Source of the DNA: Paguma larvata | Lineage: Eukaryota; Chordata; Mammalia; Carnivora; Viverridae | Reading direction: 5' to 3' | NCBI GenBank assembly: GCA_030068075.1 | Contig: CM057825.1 | Span: 122,795,239 to 122,859,238 of the forward strand | DNA length: 64,000 nt | Part shown: positions 1 to 13,220 of the stretch, piece after piece | Layout: each line of letters begins with the position of its first letter | Numbering within the stretch: position 1 is the first letter of the stretch | Notes under the pieces: generated by a model | The model's database searches: none | Told to the model about the DNA's origin: nothing | What the model saw: only the letters and a program-made list of their open reading frames with translations | Position numbers and translations under genes: made by a program

Positions 1-2620
1 AAACAAAACAAAGAGGCAAATAACCTGGAGACAAGAAGACAGACAGAAAAAAAATAAAGCAAACAAAACACAGACTTTTAAACACAGAGAGGAAACCGCT
101 GCATGCCAGAGGGCAGCTGGGTGGAGGAATGGGTAAAAGACGGAAAGGAGATTAAGAATGCACTAATTGTGAGGAACATGTGGTCATATAACAATTGTGG
201 AACCATTATAGGCTACACCTTGAAGCGAACATAATGCTCTGTTAATTACACTTGAATTTAAAAATATATAAAATAGAAATACTCTCATAGCAATAGAAGA
301 TAAAAGTTTTAACTTTATCATCTTGGAATGACAAGTGATATATTTAGCTGATGAAATCATTACTCACCTGGAAAAATGAGACAGTGTCATAAAATTGCTC
401 ATAAACAGATACATAATGGAGTAACGACAGCAGGCATAGAAAGCCTACATGCCATTCTTTTCCCCTGGAAATGATTATTCCCCCTTGCATCTTCCTCAGA
501 AATGAACTCTAATTTCACTGCAAAAATTCTACATTTCTTAATTTAATATGCAAATCATAGAAGGTCACGTATAGGATCTACATTTTTCTTTCAAATTCCA
601 CTGCATGTGGGATTATCGCACATCGAAAGCATCCAATGAATACGTGTCCACAAAATATCAAATGATGAAATCCACGAAAATGAAATGAAAGCATACTGGT
701 GAACCTAGATAACATTTTTTATGGAACTTGGACTCAAGGTGGGATGATAGTCTCACCTGGGGGGGAAAGTTAACAGACCTACGAGAACAAATCTTGAAGC
801 TACGAAAAGCTGCAGGCTCATCAGAAGGTGTGTCTTCTATCTCACAGTCACGGATGGAGCTTTGGAAGGATATGCAGTGAAGGTATAACTCAGGTAGGTC
901 TACAAATACTGGAATGCAAAAATGAGCACAAAAGTTTTTTTTACGTCAAAATATATCCAACAGGGAATATAAGCATTGATTTTAATAAAGACAAAATACC
1001 ATCAGGTTTTTTCTTCTAAAATTAATTCCCGATGTTTGCTTAGGACAGTCTTACCCATACTGAGAAATGGCCTTGATATACTCTTTGCAACAGGACTAGT
1101 CACAGAGGGATCCCGTGAAGGAGCTTTTAGTAAATACTGCAACAAATTTAAAAGTATTTCAGAGGTTCTTGGGTTCATGAGAAATTAGAAAACATGCTCA
1201 AATCAGCTGAAAAGGGGGTAAGGTAACGAGTATGTTTGGAAGATATTATTGATGGGCTTCCTTCCAAAGAAGAACAGAAAGGATAATTGGAACAAGTTCT
1301 GTTGCAGGAATAATCCTGAAGTTCCGGGAGGTTCGTGACACAACATACCTGTCAGGTTTTCAGTTGTTTTCCACGAGACTTTGGAACACATACCCCTGAA
1401 AAAAAATAAAAGCATGTATGATGTGAGTGCACATTGTGTTGGTTTCTCCCTCAGGCTCTGGTTTCAGCAGGAAACCATTCTTCTAGAAGGTCCTGAGAGT
1501 CAACATTGCATATATTCCCTTCCTAACTGAACGCTGCGGTGCTTCCTCTGATTTTTGTCAGCATGTCTCCACCAAAACGATCCCGAATCTGGTACAAACC
1601 CACCCCAGCATCGCTGACGTGGCATCATGGGACGTCCTGAGTCCATAGATCCTTGGGCAAAACCCATCTTGTTCAAATCCCAGCAGGGAAAACGAGGAAC
1701 CAAGCATGCAACAGCCCAGAAAATGCAAGGGACTGTGAGGCTCACGGACCATCCAGGAGCTTCCAGGGAAGCCACCCATCGCCCCTCCTCAGGACTCAGC
1801 CCCATAACTGAGGAGATATCAAGTTGCTACAAAGCCTCCAGGGTCTCCCCCAGGCCTGGGGCAGAACCTGCTGGAAACGCAGCTCTGGCTCTTTGCCCAC
1901 ACTCAGAGCCAATGGGTCCTCGGAGGCAACGCAAACCTACGCTACTCTGAGGCGCCCTGTGTCAGAAAAGCCTATGGGACTCCTTCTCTGGCCAAGCTGC
2001 CCACGCAGAGGAACAGGCCCCTCCCTGGTCATGGTGCGTGCTCGCCCTCTGCTGGCCGCCGCTGGGAATTCCTGCAATGCTCAAGGCCACGGCCCTCAGC
2101 TGGAGGTACTGAGGGTGCAGCTGGTCCAGTTAAGCCTATTCTCCACATTGGGAGGGGTCTTCCTGACAGGGCCTGGGACACAAAGAAATCTTTTCCTTTT
2201 CCTCTATAGGGAGTGAAGAATGAAAGCGAATTGATTACTGGAATTATAGAATTTGTAATGCTTTCAGCAGCATTCCCAGGAATGCAGAATGCAAATTTAC
2301 ACAGGCTCAACTACAGGTAATGGTGTTTACCACAAGAATACTTGACTTCAATAAAAAACTGAAACCCCTAAGAGATGCAGACTTCCGACTACGGAATGAT
2401 TAGGTCATTGGGATGCAAGGAAGCGCCTATGGAATTGAGTCAATCCTGGAATAAGGTGTTGCATGCTTTCACAGGAGAGCTACACTCGTAGAGGAATATG
2501 GAGAGCATCATGGATACACACGGAATCACTATGATGTATGCCTGAAACGAAGACAACATGGTGAGTCCACTCTAGTTTTATACAAACTTCACAAGAAGTT
2601 TTGTTGTGAGGCATTGAAAT
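1..2620. other. Intergenic, no gene recognised
   Basis: AT-rich up to about 1.5 kb, with a stretch near 140-265 resembling an L1 3' end (ends TTACACTTGAATTTAAAA). The segment 1.5-2.2 kb is richer in GC and has a few open frames on both strands, but none resembles a known protein or has supporting splice sites. Confidence 0.5.
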
Positions 2621-2624
2621 AAAA

Positions 2625-3425
2625 AGGAAGGACCTGGAACAGGATGCTTGGACGGATTACATCGGAATGAGAGTAGCCTGGCCAGAAGTCATCTGAAAGT
2701 TGCATCTTGGGGATGGGTTACACAAACTGATAGCAGTTATAGACTGGCTAAATATTAGGGTAACTTATGTACACGTTAGGCCCCTGTTGTGAAAATTCAC
2801 TCCTCCATAAGCAAAGGAACTTAGAGAAGCCTCAGAATTACTAGGAGGGTTATAGCTCCCTCATTGTAGTTTAGGATGCTAGACTCTTAATCTTTCTGTA
2901 GATGATTAACATAGGTATTAAGATGATAATGCATGTGCCCTCTCTTTACTGAAACTTAGAGTCACAACAATAACAACACTGATTGCTTTGTAAACATCCT
3001 GTCTGCCCTCCTGCCACAAAATTACCTACTCCTACTTCAAAGACACCATATGTTAATTAACTTAAGAGCAGAATCACAAAATAGCTAAGAATTGTTTCCT
3101 TTCTGGTCTAGAAAAGAAAGATGTAAAACACTTGCAAGACTGAGGAAATCGCAGCTTTGCTGACAAAAATGTCTCGTTTAAAACATTAACATTGTTGTTA
3201 AAGATATCAAACTATGCTTATCGATGGAAAGTCACTCACTCCTTGCTGTACTGTCACTTACTACCTTTAAATAAAGACACTGTGACCAGCAGAGTGGAGA
3301 TGCCAGAATTGCCAGAACTGCCTGCTTGGTGATCAGACTACATCTCATGTGTGCTCTCTCATTCATTTGGCCGGCCTTGCATCCTTCAGAAAATCCAGGA
3401 TTCAGCTGGAGCAGGATTCCGGCAG
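2625..3425 (+). mobile_element. Partial LTR, plus orientation
   Basis: Matches the minus-strand LTR at 14291-15546 over several blocks: GAGAGTAGCCTGGCCAGAAG, the TAAATAAAGACACTGTGACC poly(A)-signal region, GATGCCAGAATTGCCAGAAC and TGATCAGACTACATCTC. The 5' end (TGTTGGGAGCC block) is missing. No internal viral coding region adjoins it. Confidence 0.7.
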
Positions 3426-3740
3426 CTGCTCACGCTGACTTTCCTGCAGCATTGCTGGATGCAGCACTTGTGGCAAGTGTGTGGACAACCAGATCTTGAC
3501 ACCCTGGTGGCCCAGCCATGACTCCGGAGTTGCTGGAGGGCTGGCTGCTTCCACAACCTGGGAAGAAGGAGGGCCCTGCAGGCGTTAGGGACCCTGGGGC
3601 AAAATGCATGGGATTAGAGGGCCTGCAAAGAGCCAGATGCTTACAAGGAACTAACTCCTCCTTGGTGGTGAGGGAAGAACAGGTATCATGTCATTGACCT
3701 CTGCCTTGCCTGTACCTCACTAAGGAAACAGTGGGAGGAG

Positions 3741-3950
3741 GTGCACCTGGGGGGATCTTTGGGTTAAGTGTCTGACTTCAGCTCAGGTCATGATCTCCTG
3801 CATTGTGAATTCCAACCTCTGGAATTGATTGATTTCTAGGCTGACAGCTCAGAGCCTGGAGCCCACTTTAGATTCTGCATCTCCTTCTCTCTCTGCCCCT
3901 CCCACACATCTGTTCCATCACTCTCTCCCTCAAAAAACTAAATAAACATT
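3741..3950 (+). mobile_element. tRNA-derived carnivore SINE, plus
   Basis: Begins GTGCACCTGGGG, has the box-B-like GGTCATGATCTC segment, CTGACAGCTCAGAGCCTGGA, a CT-rich tract and an AAATAAACATT tail. Diverged copy. Confidence 0.85.
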
Positions 3951-6200
3951 ACATAAAATTAAAAGAAAAATCAGAAAACCCTGGGAGGAATATAGGACAT
4001 CATGAGACTCACCCCCAAACCTACTCCCATGGGTCTACCTCAGTGTCCACATGGTTTGGTGCTACCGTGAGGTAGTTGGTAGGTGGGAAAAGTCCACGAC
4101 GTCTGGATGAAGGCAGGGTTTCCTCACTGGTCAAGCAGAGACACTGCTGACCCCTCATCCATTTCTTGTAATCAGAAATCAGCCACTGCCAGGGGACTCC
4201 TATCTGTCTTGCTCATCACCACACACCACTATGACTAGCAGGCACCATGTGCTCATGAGGATCTATTGAGGCTTGAACACAACCACCACCAGACTAGAGG
4301 AAGGTGGTGTCCACCACTCCAGAAGGAACCACGGGGACATGTGCAGTCAATACCATTCAATAGTGACTTCCCTCATGCCCCTATCACGGCAGTTTCTAAC
4401 TGTGTGTCACAGTGTATACAGGAATCACACTGTGTCCATCATAATAGAATCACAGTAGGTCCTCCGGAAGCAGATAATGACACAGAGACACAACTGTGAT
4501 GGGTTTATTAGGGGAAACGAAGAAAGACAAAATGGAGAGGACAGGAATGGTGAGGGAAAGAATGCAGTCAAATTACCCTATCAGACAACTTTTCTAAATA
4601 GATCACATCAACACAGGCCATTTGTCACAGTTCAGGGTCCTCTTCACGCTTCCAATGTGCCTGGAAGGCAAAGACATTTGAGTTATTGCAGTGTGATCTT
4701 CCCTTCCCCTCTATGCATTTTGTCCTCAACGATACATCTGTGGCCTTGGATGAACACTTAATTGAGTGACTGCACGTGTGGGTCTACCTAGACGGGAAGA
4801 GGACTGTCTTCAACTCTTAAATCAACATCCCTGAATTCCCATTCTTATCCGTTCCTCCATTGTAAAGGAGGACCTGAATTTGAAGTGAAAAAACGCAGGG
4901 GTCTTGGCCGTGTCTTCTGAAATAGCAATTGCCAGTCCCTCAGCCTCATGCTTTCTACTCTCGATTGAATGACATGGAAGGAACATGTGTAGAGGATCTT
5001 CTGTGTGCAGATACATTCACATTTACACCCTGAGAAGGGCGAGTGCCCACTCATCCCATCCAGTGTACAAATTCCTTATGTGCTTATCACCTCTTCATTG
5101 CACTGACCTCACCAACCACGATGATCTCTGTTTCTCAGATTCCCAAGCTGAGGCTCTGAGATGGTCCCGTTGAGAGTTGGTGATGGAGCTGAGACAGCAG
5201 GAACACAGGCAACGCTACAGGATACTGTGACCGAAGTTCGGAGGTGCAAACCTGCAGGCAGGGTAGTGACAGCGGATGATGCGTTGCGGTGACGGGAGTG
5301 AAGCAGGCGTGGCTCCCGTCCTACCCTGATTTCCGCTGAGAGTCTAACTCAGGCTGAAGGCCAAGGAAGCCGCTCAGCTGATCTACAACCTGTCTTCACC
5401 TTTAGTCTCACTGAGACACATAAACGGAGGCAGACAAGCATTTCCTAAGACCACGTTGAATTTCCCAAATCTCCAGGACATTCTTTCATACATGCACAGA
5501 CCCTTCAGAAAACCAAGGGAAACCACAATCTTGATTTAGATGATGAACAGGCTGCACTGTGTTTTCGGTGACATTTCAGAGATGATGACTGAATTGTCCA
5601 CTGTGGTTGAACCCGTGAAACAGTCCTTTGCAGATCTCACGCTATCCTTGTGCTCCCTGCCCGGGCTGTGGGCCCTGACAGGAATGGCCTAAAAATCCCT
5701 CCTACTGACCCAACTCCCTCTCCTCTGCACCTCCTCAGACTCTGCTTGTCGTCCACAAGTGCCCTTCTATTCCTATGTAACTGGAGTTTCCCCATTTCCT
5801 TCACTGGTGCTTCCATTATGGTGACCAAAAGGCCTGTGTCATAGAGTGCATGTGCCCCATTTCACACAGGACGCCGGAGACACCTAACGTGAGGGCTCCA
5901 TCTCATCTGTCCCAGAACCCTGGACACTGTTTCTGTAAAACATGCACCAGTACCGTGGATATGTCTCCCTTTGTGTGAACATCCTCTTTGTTTTGAACAA
6001 GAGAAACCTCTAGCTCCCCTCATTACATGGAAATGCCAAAGCCCATGGACGTATGTCCTGAGAAAACTTGGATTTCTATTACACTGTCCTCAGGCAGGTT
6101 TACGGTTGTATTGTCAAACCCTCACCATCTCTAGATCATTGCCACACAGTCAGTCAGTCATGAAGAAGATGAAAACCATTTGGAAGTCGCTCATCTATCC
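3951..6200. other. No gene recognised
   Basis: Would be the 3' flank of the MIA3-like locus. Searched on the minus strand for a fourth linker exon or the terminal MIA3 exon without success. The part nearest B3 (about 5.9-6.2 kb) still resembles the introns after B1 and B2. Confidence 0.5.
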
Positions 6201-6217
6201 AGTTCAGGTCATCTTAC

Positions 6218-6356
6218 CAAATTGAGTAGGTGGAGGAGCTGGTGGAGGAGGGGGATGTGGCCCATAGCCCATGACTGGGGATGAACGGCAGTCCATAGGG
6301 TAGGGCCCGAAAAGCCATCCTGGGAAAGGACCAGGCCCTCTTGCATACATAATGGC
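6218..6356 (-). pseudogene. MIA3-like: MIA3-like proline-rich exon B3
   Basis: 139 nt, acceptor TTCTGTTCTGCAG, donor GTAAGATG. Encodes AIMYARGPGPFPGWLFGPYP, then MDCRSSPVMGYGPHPPPPPA and PPPTQFG. Last recognisable exon; the terminal MIA3 exon is not found in the remaining 6.2 kb. Confidence 0.8.
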
Positions 6357-7361
6357 CTGCAGAACAGAAATGAAAGCTGTGTTCAGAGGACAGAACCAAG
6401 CACCAACACCAGCAAGAAGCAGAAATCTAAAGAAGCAGTGCACATCTCCTGCCAGCTTCGCCACCACCAGCTTGCAAGAGGGCAGCATCAGCATCAAACA
6501 CACTCCTCCCATACGTAGGGTTCTGCTGAGAGCTTTGGGGGTGGGGAAGAAACCACTCTCCCCACCTGTCTGCAAAAGTAGAACAGCAAGGGCTCTCGTA
6601 CAAGAGGATTTATGGAGGGAATACCAAATTAATAAAATAGCATTCTCCCAAGAGGAAGGCATCTAAGTACAGAATCACCCAGCGCACGGCATATGCCTCC
6701 ACCACAGAGGCTGCTGCTTTCGACGTGAAGAACTAGAGAATGAGAACGAATGACAATCCTAATCTCCACACATGGAAGCATGGCCCTCGTGCCTCAAAGC
6801 TCTGCCTTGAAGACCCCGCCTGGGCCAATCTGCTCTTCTCCCAACAATGGGGTCTTCTCCTCTCTGGAAGTGCTATCCATGGGTACAGAGACACGGTTGG
6901 GGGGGAGGGAGGTATGGGGATCCTGAAGTCTCGCAACCTGGAACACTTGAGCACCTGGAAAAGCATGCTCTTAGAGAAACATGTTACCTATAAATGATGG
7001 TTAGGCTAGCTAATTATTTTGAATTCAATGATACTTCCCAGTTTAAGTACAGGACAATTTGCAGCATAACTGAGTCCTCTGGAAAAATGAGCTGAAATTC
7101 TGAATAACAAAATGAACACAAATGAACTTTCCTTTCTACTGTCAATTACCAGGTTTCACCTGTAACAGTGACACAGGGCACAAGAGAGCCTGCTCATGGG
7201 AACACAAATGAAGGACATGGTGGGGAATTACACTGCAGGTAATGACAGATTTTCTCTCTTCTCCACTCATGTTCCAGTGCATGTTTTCTAGGACAGATAT
7301 GTCACCTCTTATAGTTATGAGTTTTCATACCCAGGGCGCCTCAGGGGATTCTGGACAGCAC

Positions 7362-7365
<4 letters not shown>

Positions 7366-7402
<37 letters not shown>
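7366..7402. repeat. (CA)n microsatellite
   Basis: About 18 uninterrupted CA units followed by A-rich sequence. Confidence 0.95.
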
Positions 7403-7405
<3 letters not shown>

Positions 7406-7957
7406 CAAAACAAAAATATTAAAAAAAAAACACACACCTGAATGTTGATGGGTATTCAAATGTACTTTGCCTAAGACAACTCTAAATGAAACATACCAAA
7501 ATTGAAGTTGGAGTGAAGGCAGTTTGCATTTTCAAATCCTAAGGATAACCACTGGTTATCTGAACATGTTAATCCCCTACACAGAAAGAGGACTGGAAGA
7601 AACAGGAAGACCAAGGATTCCACATTGAGGAGGTGCAGAACAAATGAGGCATGCTAGGAGACTTCCAGGTGGATTATGGAGTCATCCTCCTTGGGTTATT
7701 TCCAGTAACACACTGGAAAAGCCCTAGGGTCCTTATTGCTAAGCATGTTTGCCTTCGAAGCTTACCACAAGGAGGTTACAGGTGGAAAACAGAGGCGCCC
7801 GGAGACACTTGGGTTAAGGCTGTGCATTCCAAAAGGAGACAAACAAGCAGACATATCATACAACACACAAAACAGACACAATGCCAGGAGAGAGCTCTGG
7901 ACAGAAAAGTGAGGGGTTCCCAAAAGATTTACAAGTGCAAACGGCCACAGCATTTAC

Positions 7958-8070
7958 CTTGTCCTTCATGGCTCTTATGATAAAGTCAGTGTTGTGGTCA
8001 CTCATGGGAGCAAACTCTGCATCTGCAAAAGACCCTAGAAGGGATGGAGGTTTCTTCTCATTTGAGTAGA
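7958..8070 (-). pseudogene. MIA3-like: MIA3-like tail linker exon A3
   Basis: 113 nt, acceptor CTCTGCACAG, donor GTAAAT. Encodes YSNEKKPPSLLGSFADAEFA then PMSDHNTDFIIRAMKDK. Open and phase-compatible with the flanking B2 and B3. Confidence 0.78.
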
Positions 8071-8610
8071 CTGTGCAGAGATGAAAAGAAAAGAAAACCT
8101 TCTTCTCATCCCTTGACCCAGTCAGATCACAAAGCACAGAGGGTATCCCACATGCTTCAGGTGATCCGAAGGCAAAGGAGAGAACCATCCCTTCAACTTT
8201 GCCGAAGACCCGTAATGGCCCTAGTTTTGGTGATTTCATAACTCATCAAACAACTGTGAATGGCTGGGGGCTCCACTGGGTGCATATATATTAGGCTGAG
8301 CCTCATACCTCCCACAGCCCAGCACATGGGCTGTGTACATCATACGCTGAAGTGCTGTGTCTGCTGTTCTGTATACAGCCCTCTTCCATCTCCATGAGAG
8401 ACACCTGTACCCACACAGGCTGGGGGAAATGACACAGAGAAGATATGTCCATCATGAGAACCGGAGGAATGTGGTAATGGCAGAAGGCACAATTCCCTTG
8501 TATGGCAATGGACTGTGATGCCATCTCTGCACCTGGTCCAAGACTCCACAACAACAAAAGTTAGAGAAAGGTGCTTTTCAAGGCAACGCAAAGTGCCCAG
8601 ATCATCTTAC

Positions 8611-8761
8611 CAAGTGGTGCAGGTGGAGGGGCTCGGGGTGGTCCCCAGGGCCACCAAGGGTCAGGAGGAGGCGGTGCCCAGTAGCCCATGGGGTGGCCTC
8701 CAGGGTAGGGCATGCAGAATCTTTCATTGAACGGAGGAGGTCCCCACGGATCCACACTGCC
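8611..8761 (-). pseudogene. MIA3-like: MIA3-like proline-rich exon B2
   Basis: 151 nt, acceptor TCTGTTCTGCAG, donor GTAAGATG. Encodes GSVDPWGPPPFNERFCMPYP, then GGHPMGYWAPPPPDPWWPWG and PPRAPPPAPLG. Open, with Trp/Tyr interspersed among prolines, although it lies downstream of the broken A2. Confidence 0.82.
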
Positions 8762-10199
8762 CTGCAGAACAGAAGTGACGGCTATGTTCGTATGCCACAC
8801 AGGAGAACCAATACCAAACCAGCTGAAACCCAGAAAGAACGTGACAGTACCTGCACCTTCTCTGCCACTAGGATCCATGAGAGTGGCATCAGGACCTGAA
8901 AACTCTATCCCCGCCACTGGGTACCACCCACAGCTTGGGAAATTAAATGCAGGAGGTTAAACAACTGCCACCACATGTCCCTGCCCATGTTCCAGAATGG
9001 AGAACAAAAGGCTCCCGTCTTAGAGGATTCAAGGAAGTCATTCAAATCTAATGAAGTAGCATCTTCCAGAAAGGCAGACATCGATGTCCAGGTTCACCCT
9101 GCAGCCCTCCAGTACAGTGACTGGAGAAGCTCTGTTTTTGGCATATTCAGAACAGAAGAAAAAAAATGGAGTGCGAATATATAGCTCATTCTCTGCACAC
9201 GAAATCACAACTACTACTGGGAAGAAGTTCTGCCTGCCGGCCCGTCACTTTGCCCGGTCTGCTCCCTTCCTGAGAAAGAGGTCTTCGCCTTCTCTGGAAG
9301 TGCTGTCAAAGGCCAAGAAACCACTTGAGACCTGGGGTGCCTGGAGCACATGGGGAACTGAGAAAGTGTTTGCTGGGAGGAAGGCAGGCCTTATCAATGA
9401 CTCTTAGGCCCCATTGTGTTTCTCTGAATTCATAAGGAATTCTGATGTTGAGCACACTACAAGACACAGAGTAATACATCCTATGGAAACAAAGAGGTAG
9501 AAATTCATGGAACAGAATTAATACATGTGTTTTGATTTTGGTTTTACAGAGATGTATCATGCGCGATGGTATCAGCTCTAACACTGATTAGAAACACAAC
9601 AGACCTTGCTCATCTGAACACAACAAAGGACCTTGTGTTCAGAATATTTTTACCCAAGATACAGTGAAGGAATCCTCTGAATAGCTCATTTACCAATGAA
9701 GATGTGAAGGTGGTAAGTTAGAACAATGATTGTGTCCAAGCCTATCCTAAATTGTACAAGGTACACAACAGAAAGATGGAGGGAAGTCTTTTTGTATTTC
9801 CAGTGAACAGATACTCTTGACACATGAATCGCCTGACTAGAAAGAGGAAAATAATGACAATGCTGATCTCACAGAGAGGCGGCATGGCAGGAGTCAACAA
9901 GCCTAGAGACTTTAGGATGGAGAACAATGCATCTTCCTGGCGTTCTTTCCAGAACACGTGGGAAAAGCCATAAGGTCGTCAAACTCTAAGTTCCTTTGAC
10001 TACTAAACTTACGAGAAATTGACAACAGGCTGAAAAGTGAGAAGCCTGTAGACTCTTGGGTTCAGGCTGTGCATTTGGAAACTAGGAACAGGCAGACATA
10101 TCACACAACACATGAAATAGGGGAAAGGCCGCAGAGCATGCGGTATGGCAAATGAGGATTTCCCGACAGACTTACCCCTGAAATGGCCCTAGCATTTAC

Positions 10200-10316
10200 C
10201 TCGTCCTTTTTGGCATGTGGTAGAGTGCTTGTTGTTGTGATTTACGGGAGGGAAACCAGCTTCTTGATTGACTAAAGGTTCTAGATGGGTTGGAGATTTA
10301 CTGTGATTTTAGTAGA
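10200..10316 (-). pseudogene. MIA3-like: Broken linker exon A2
   Basis: 117 nt between acceptor TTCTGCACAG and donor GTAAAT. The second full codon after the split one is TAA where A3 has TCA. The length is 4 nt more than A1 and A3, so the frame is also shifted. Any transcript including A2 in the normal frame would end here. Confidence 0.75.
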
Positions 10317-11198
10317 CTGTGCAGAAATCAAACAAGCATTTTACGACATCTTTAACTTTGATGTCACATTGTGTCATCTTTACCTTTCCCCAAATTAGGA
10401 CTCTGAGGAGGGCAGAGAGTAACCCACAAACCTCAGGTGACCCCAATTATAATGAAGAAACCATAGGGCCCTGGTTCATGTTCTTGGTAATGAGTCAAAT
10501 AACTTTCGACAAATCAGCTCAAAGGGAAATCTGGAAATCGTCACCAAAATAGCCATTCCTCAGTATACATTACGGGTCATAACTCACCGTCTCATTACAT
10601 ATAAGAATTAAAATGAGAGTACTGATTGGTGGGTAACATCAATGAACCCTCAATAGAAGAGCATGGGTTGTTTCTTCTGGCTCCAGGTGAATTGTTCACT
10701 CTTCAGGTAATCTAACGGCTGCCTTCCATATGTAAGCAGGTATTATATAACTATTTCCAAATACAAATGTACTTAGACTAATATTATAGTCAAGAGGAAA
10801 GATTTGGCCCTGTCCCTTGAGGAAGTTTCCACAGGGCCCTGGTTTAGGTGTTTTCACAACTGATCAAGCAACTGTGAAGAGCTCTGTTCTCAACTAGCTA
10901 GAAATAAAGTTAGGGGTGTGTTCATCCCTCAGTGAGCAACACATGGTCTCTGTACAAGCTACATCGTAAGGAGTGGTATGTCTGTCATCCTGTGTCAGGC
11001 CTGTTTCTTCTCTATTAGAGACACTTGATGCCCAGCTCGCTATGTGGAAATGACAGACCATTTCATCCATGTTCTGAGAGACTTAGAGAACATTACAAAT
11101 CCTCAGTCGGGCCATCACTGCATCGTCTCCAAAGACTCAACAAGAAAAAAGATGAAATGTGTTTTACAAGTCAACTTCTACTATTCAGATCATCTTAC

Positions 11199-11358
11199 CG
11201 AATGGTGGAGATGGAGGTGGAGGGTGAGGTCCCAGAGGCCACCAGGAGAAGGTGTGGGTAGCTGACAGCCTATGAATGGTGATAAAGTGAAACCCATGGG
11301 ATAAGGACATGGTGGGAACTTCTGGGAAAGGAGGAAATACTCTTGCCGCCACGTTGAC
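11199..11358 (-). pseudogene. MIA3-like: MIA3-like proline-rich exon B1
   Basis: 160 nt, acceptor TCTGTCCTTCAG, donor GTAAGATG. Encodes VNVAARVFPPFPEVPTMS ... PLGPHPPPPSPPFG. MIA3 has VNMAPKGPPPFPGVPLMS and GPRPLPPPFG at the same ends. This is the copy closest to MIA3. Confidence 0.85.
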
Positions 11359-13107
11359 CTGAAGGACAGAAATTAAACTTTTGAGATATCTTAGTACAAA
11401 AGGTGAAAAATCCAACACTGACACCAACATAGCAGAAACCCAATTAAGCAGGAACAGTGCCGGTCTCCTTCTCCTCCACCTGGTTTCAATAAGGCAGCAT
11501 CAGTGCCACAAAACTCCACCCTTCCCACCAGGTCCCACCTAGAGCTTCTAGGTGTTGCAGGAGCCAAGACAGTAAATTTCTGACAGCATGCATGGTACTG
11601 TCTGCAAATGTAGGAAGGAAGTGTCCAGTCCTAGAGGATCGGAGAGATAATTCCAGACTACTAAAGAATGTCCGTTCCACACACACAGGTTTTCAGGACT
11701 ACTCTCCACTCAGCCCTTCACCACCTCGATAGCTCCGTCATGGCATATTAAGAGCAGAAATAAGGACAGGGAATTGTGGCTTCATATCATTTCTTTAAAT
11801 CTTTAATCCATCTTCAGTTAATTCTTGTGAGTGGTTTAATGCTGGAGACTCATGAGAGAACCTTGTACAGGCCTTTCATGCCTGAGTTCTGACTGTCAGA
11901 ACTCTGTAAGGTGAATATGGCCACCCTGCTCTAAATGCAAGGAAACAGGCTTTAAGACTAATGAGGGTCAACCGGCTTGCAAAAGGTGAAGCAGGAGTTG
12001 ATACCAGCTCTGCTTGCAAGGTCCTCTGCTCACCTGGCTCCCTCTCTGGACATGCTGTCCTAAGACATAAAGATCTATGGGGAGATGACATCCTTAGAGC
12101 CCTACAGGCAAACTGGGAAAGTGTTTTCTGCAGTAACAGTGCCACCTACAGGAGTTAGTTAGTTAAAGTTATAGCTATATCTGAATTGATGGTAATGCCG
12201 AATTTTACGTACACAATGACATAGGGACTAATTTTGTCCCGTAGAAAAATATGTTTGGAATTTGAAATGAGAGAATGAAAATGAATAGCTCTGATATCAA
12301 AGTGGAAAAGACAGATAAGGTATCAATAGAACATGCCAGCTATCACAGTTACACAGGCCATAAAAGAACTTGGTTACATGAACATGGCATCAACTCTTTT
12401 CCAGAAACTGGCACATCAGACCTGACTTTCACCCTCCATTCATTCAGCTCTAGCGTCCGTTTTCTACTACATATATGCCTTCCCTGATAATTCATAATAT
12501 TTTGACGGCTTGAACAGCTGCTGTGATTCTGCAAAAGCACATTTCCCAAAAGAGATAGGAAAACTGATGAATTACAAAATTTAGAAAAAAATGAATTTTG
12601 AATAAGAGAATTCAAAATTGCTAAGCATCCTTCATAAAGTTGGGCTTTTCATGTTTTTCAGTTAGTGAGGATTACGATCGATGTTCTAAACAGGTTAATG
12701 ACTAACTCTGGATAGAAAAGGAGTAAAATAACAGCAATAACGCTATTTCAGTTTCCAGGAACATTCCCATGGAAGGAGGTCTGGAAGGAGTGAGCCAGGC
12801 CAGGAGACTTAAGTGTGGAGTGAGGTGTCATCCTCCTCATGTTATTTCCCCAAACACACAGTGACTGCCCTGTGGTCCTCAGCCTCTAAACCCAGCTTCT
12901 GGAGGCACTACCAAGGATGACAAGCTAAGAACAGAGAGGCCCATAGGCTTCTGGGAAAGAGTTTTACTCTTTGTAAAGTAAGTAACATTGTAGATTTATC
13001 TCAGAACACACAAACCAGAGACAAGACCGGGAGAGAGTGCTGTATAAAGAGATAAAAGATTCCTGAGAGAGAGTTACAAATGAAAATGGTCACATCATTT
13101 ACCTGAC

Positions 13108-13220
13108 CTTCTCTGTGTCCATAGTAGGGACAGAGTTGTTGCTCCTCATGGAAGCTGCACCAGGTTCTGCATTTGACAGAGGCCAAAGAAAGGTTGGAGG
13201 TTTATTCTGACTTGCATAGA
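13108..13220 (-). pseudogene. MIA3-like: MIA3-like tail linker exon A1
   Basis: 113 nt, acceptor TTCCACCCAG. Encodes YASQNKPPTFLWPLSNAEPG then AASMRSNNSVPTMDTEK. This parallels MIA3 [20 protein letters not shown]. Two donors compete: GTCAGG at 13107 (in frame, same length as A3) and the stronger GTAAAT at 13102, which would add 5 nt. Confidence 0.75.

Noticed and set aside
1500..1805. 101-residue minus-strand frame where a terminal MIA3 exon might lie
   Set aside because: Compared with the recalled MIA3 C-terminus in all three frames; no convincing similarity.
7242..7448. Frames with Thr-His repeats here and at 46019, 50418 and 58338
   Set aside because: Translations of CA microsatellites.
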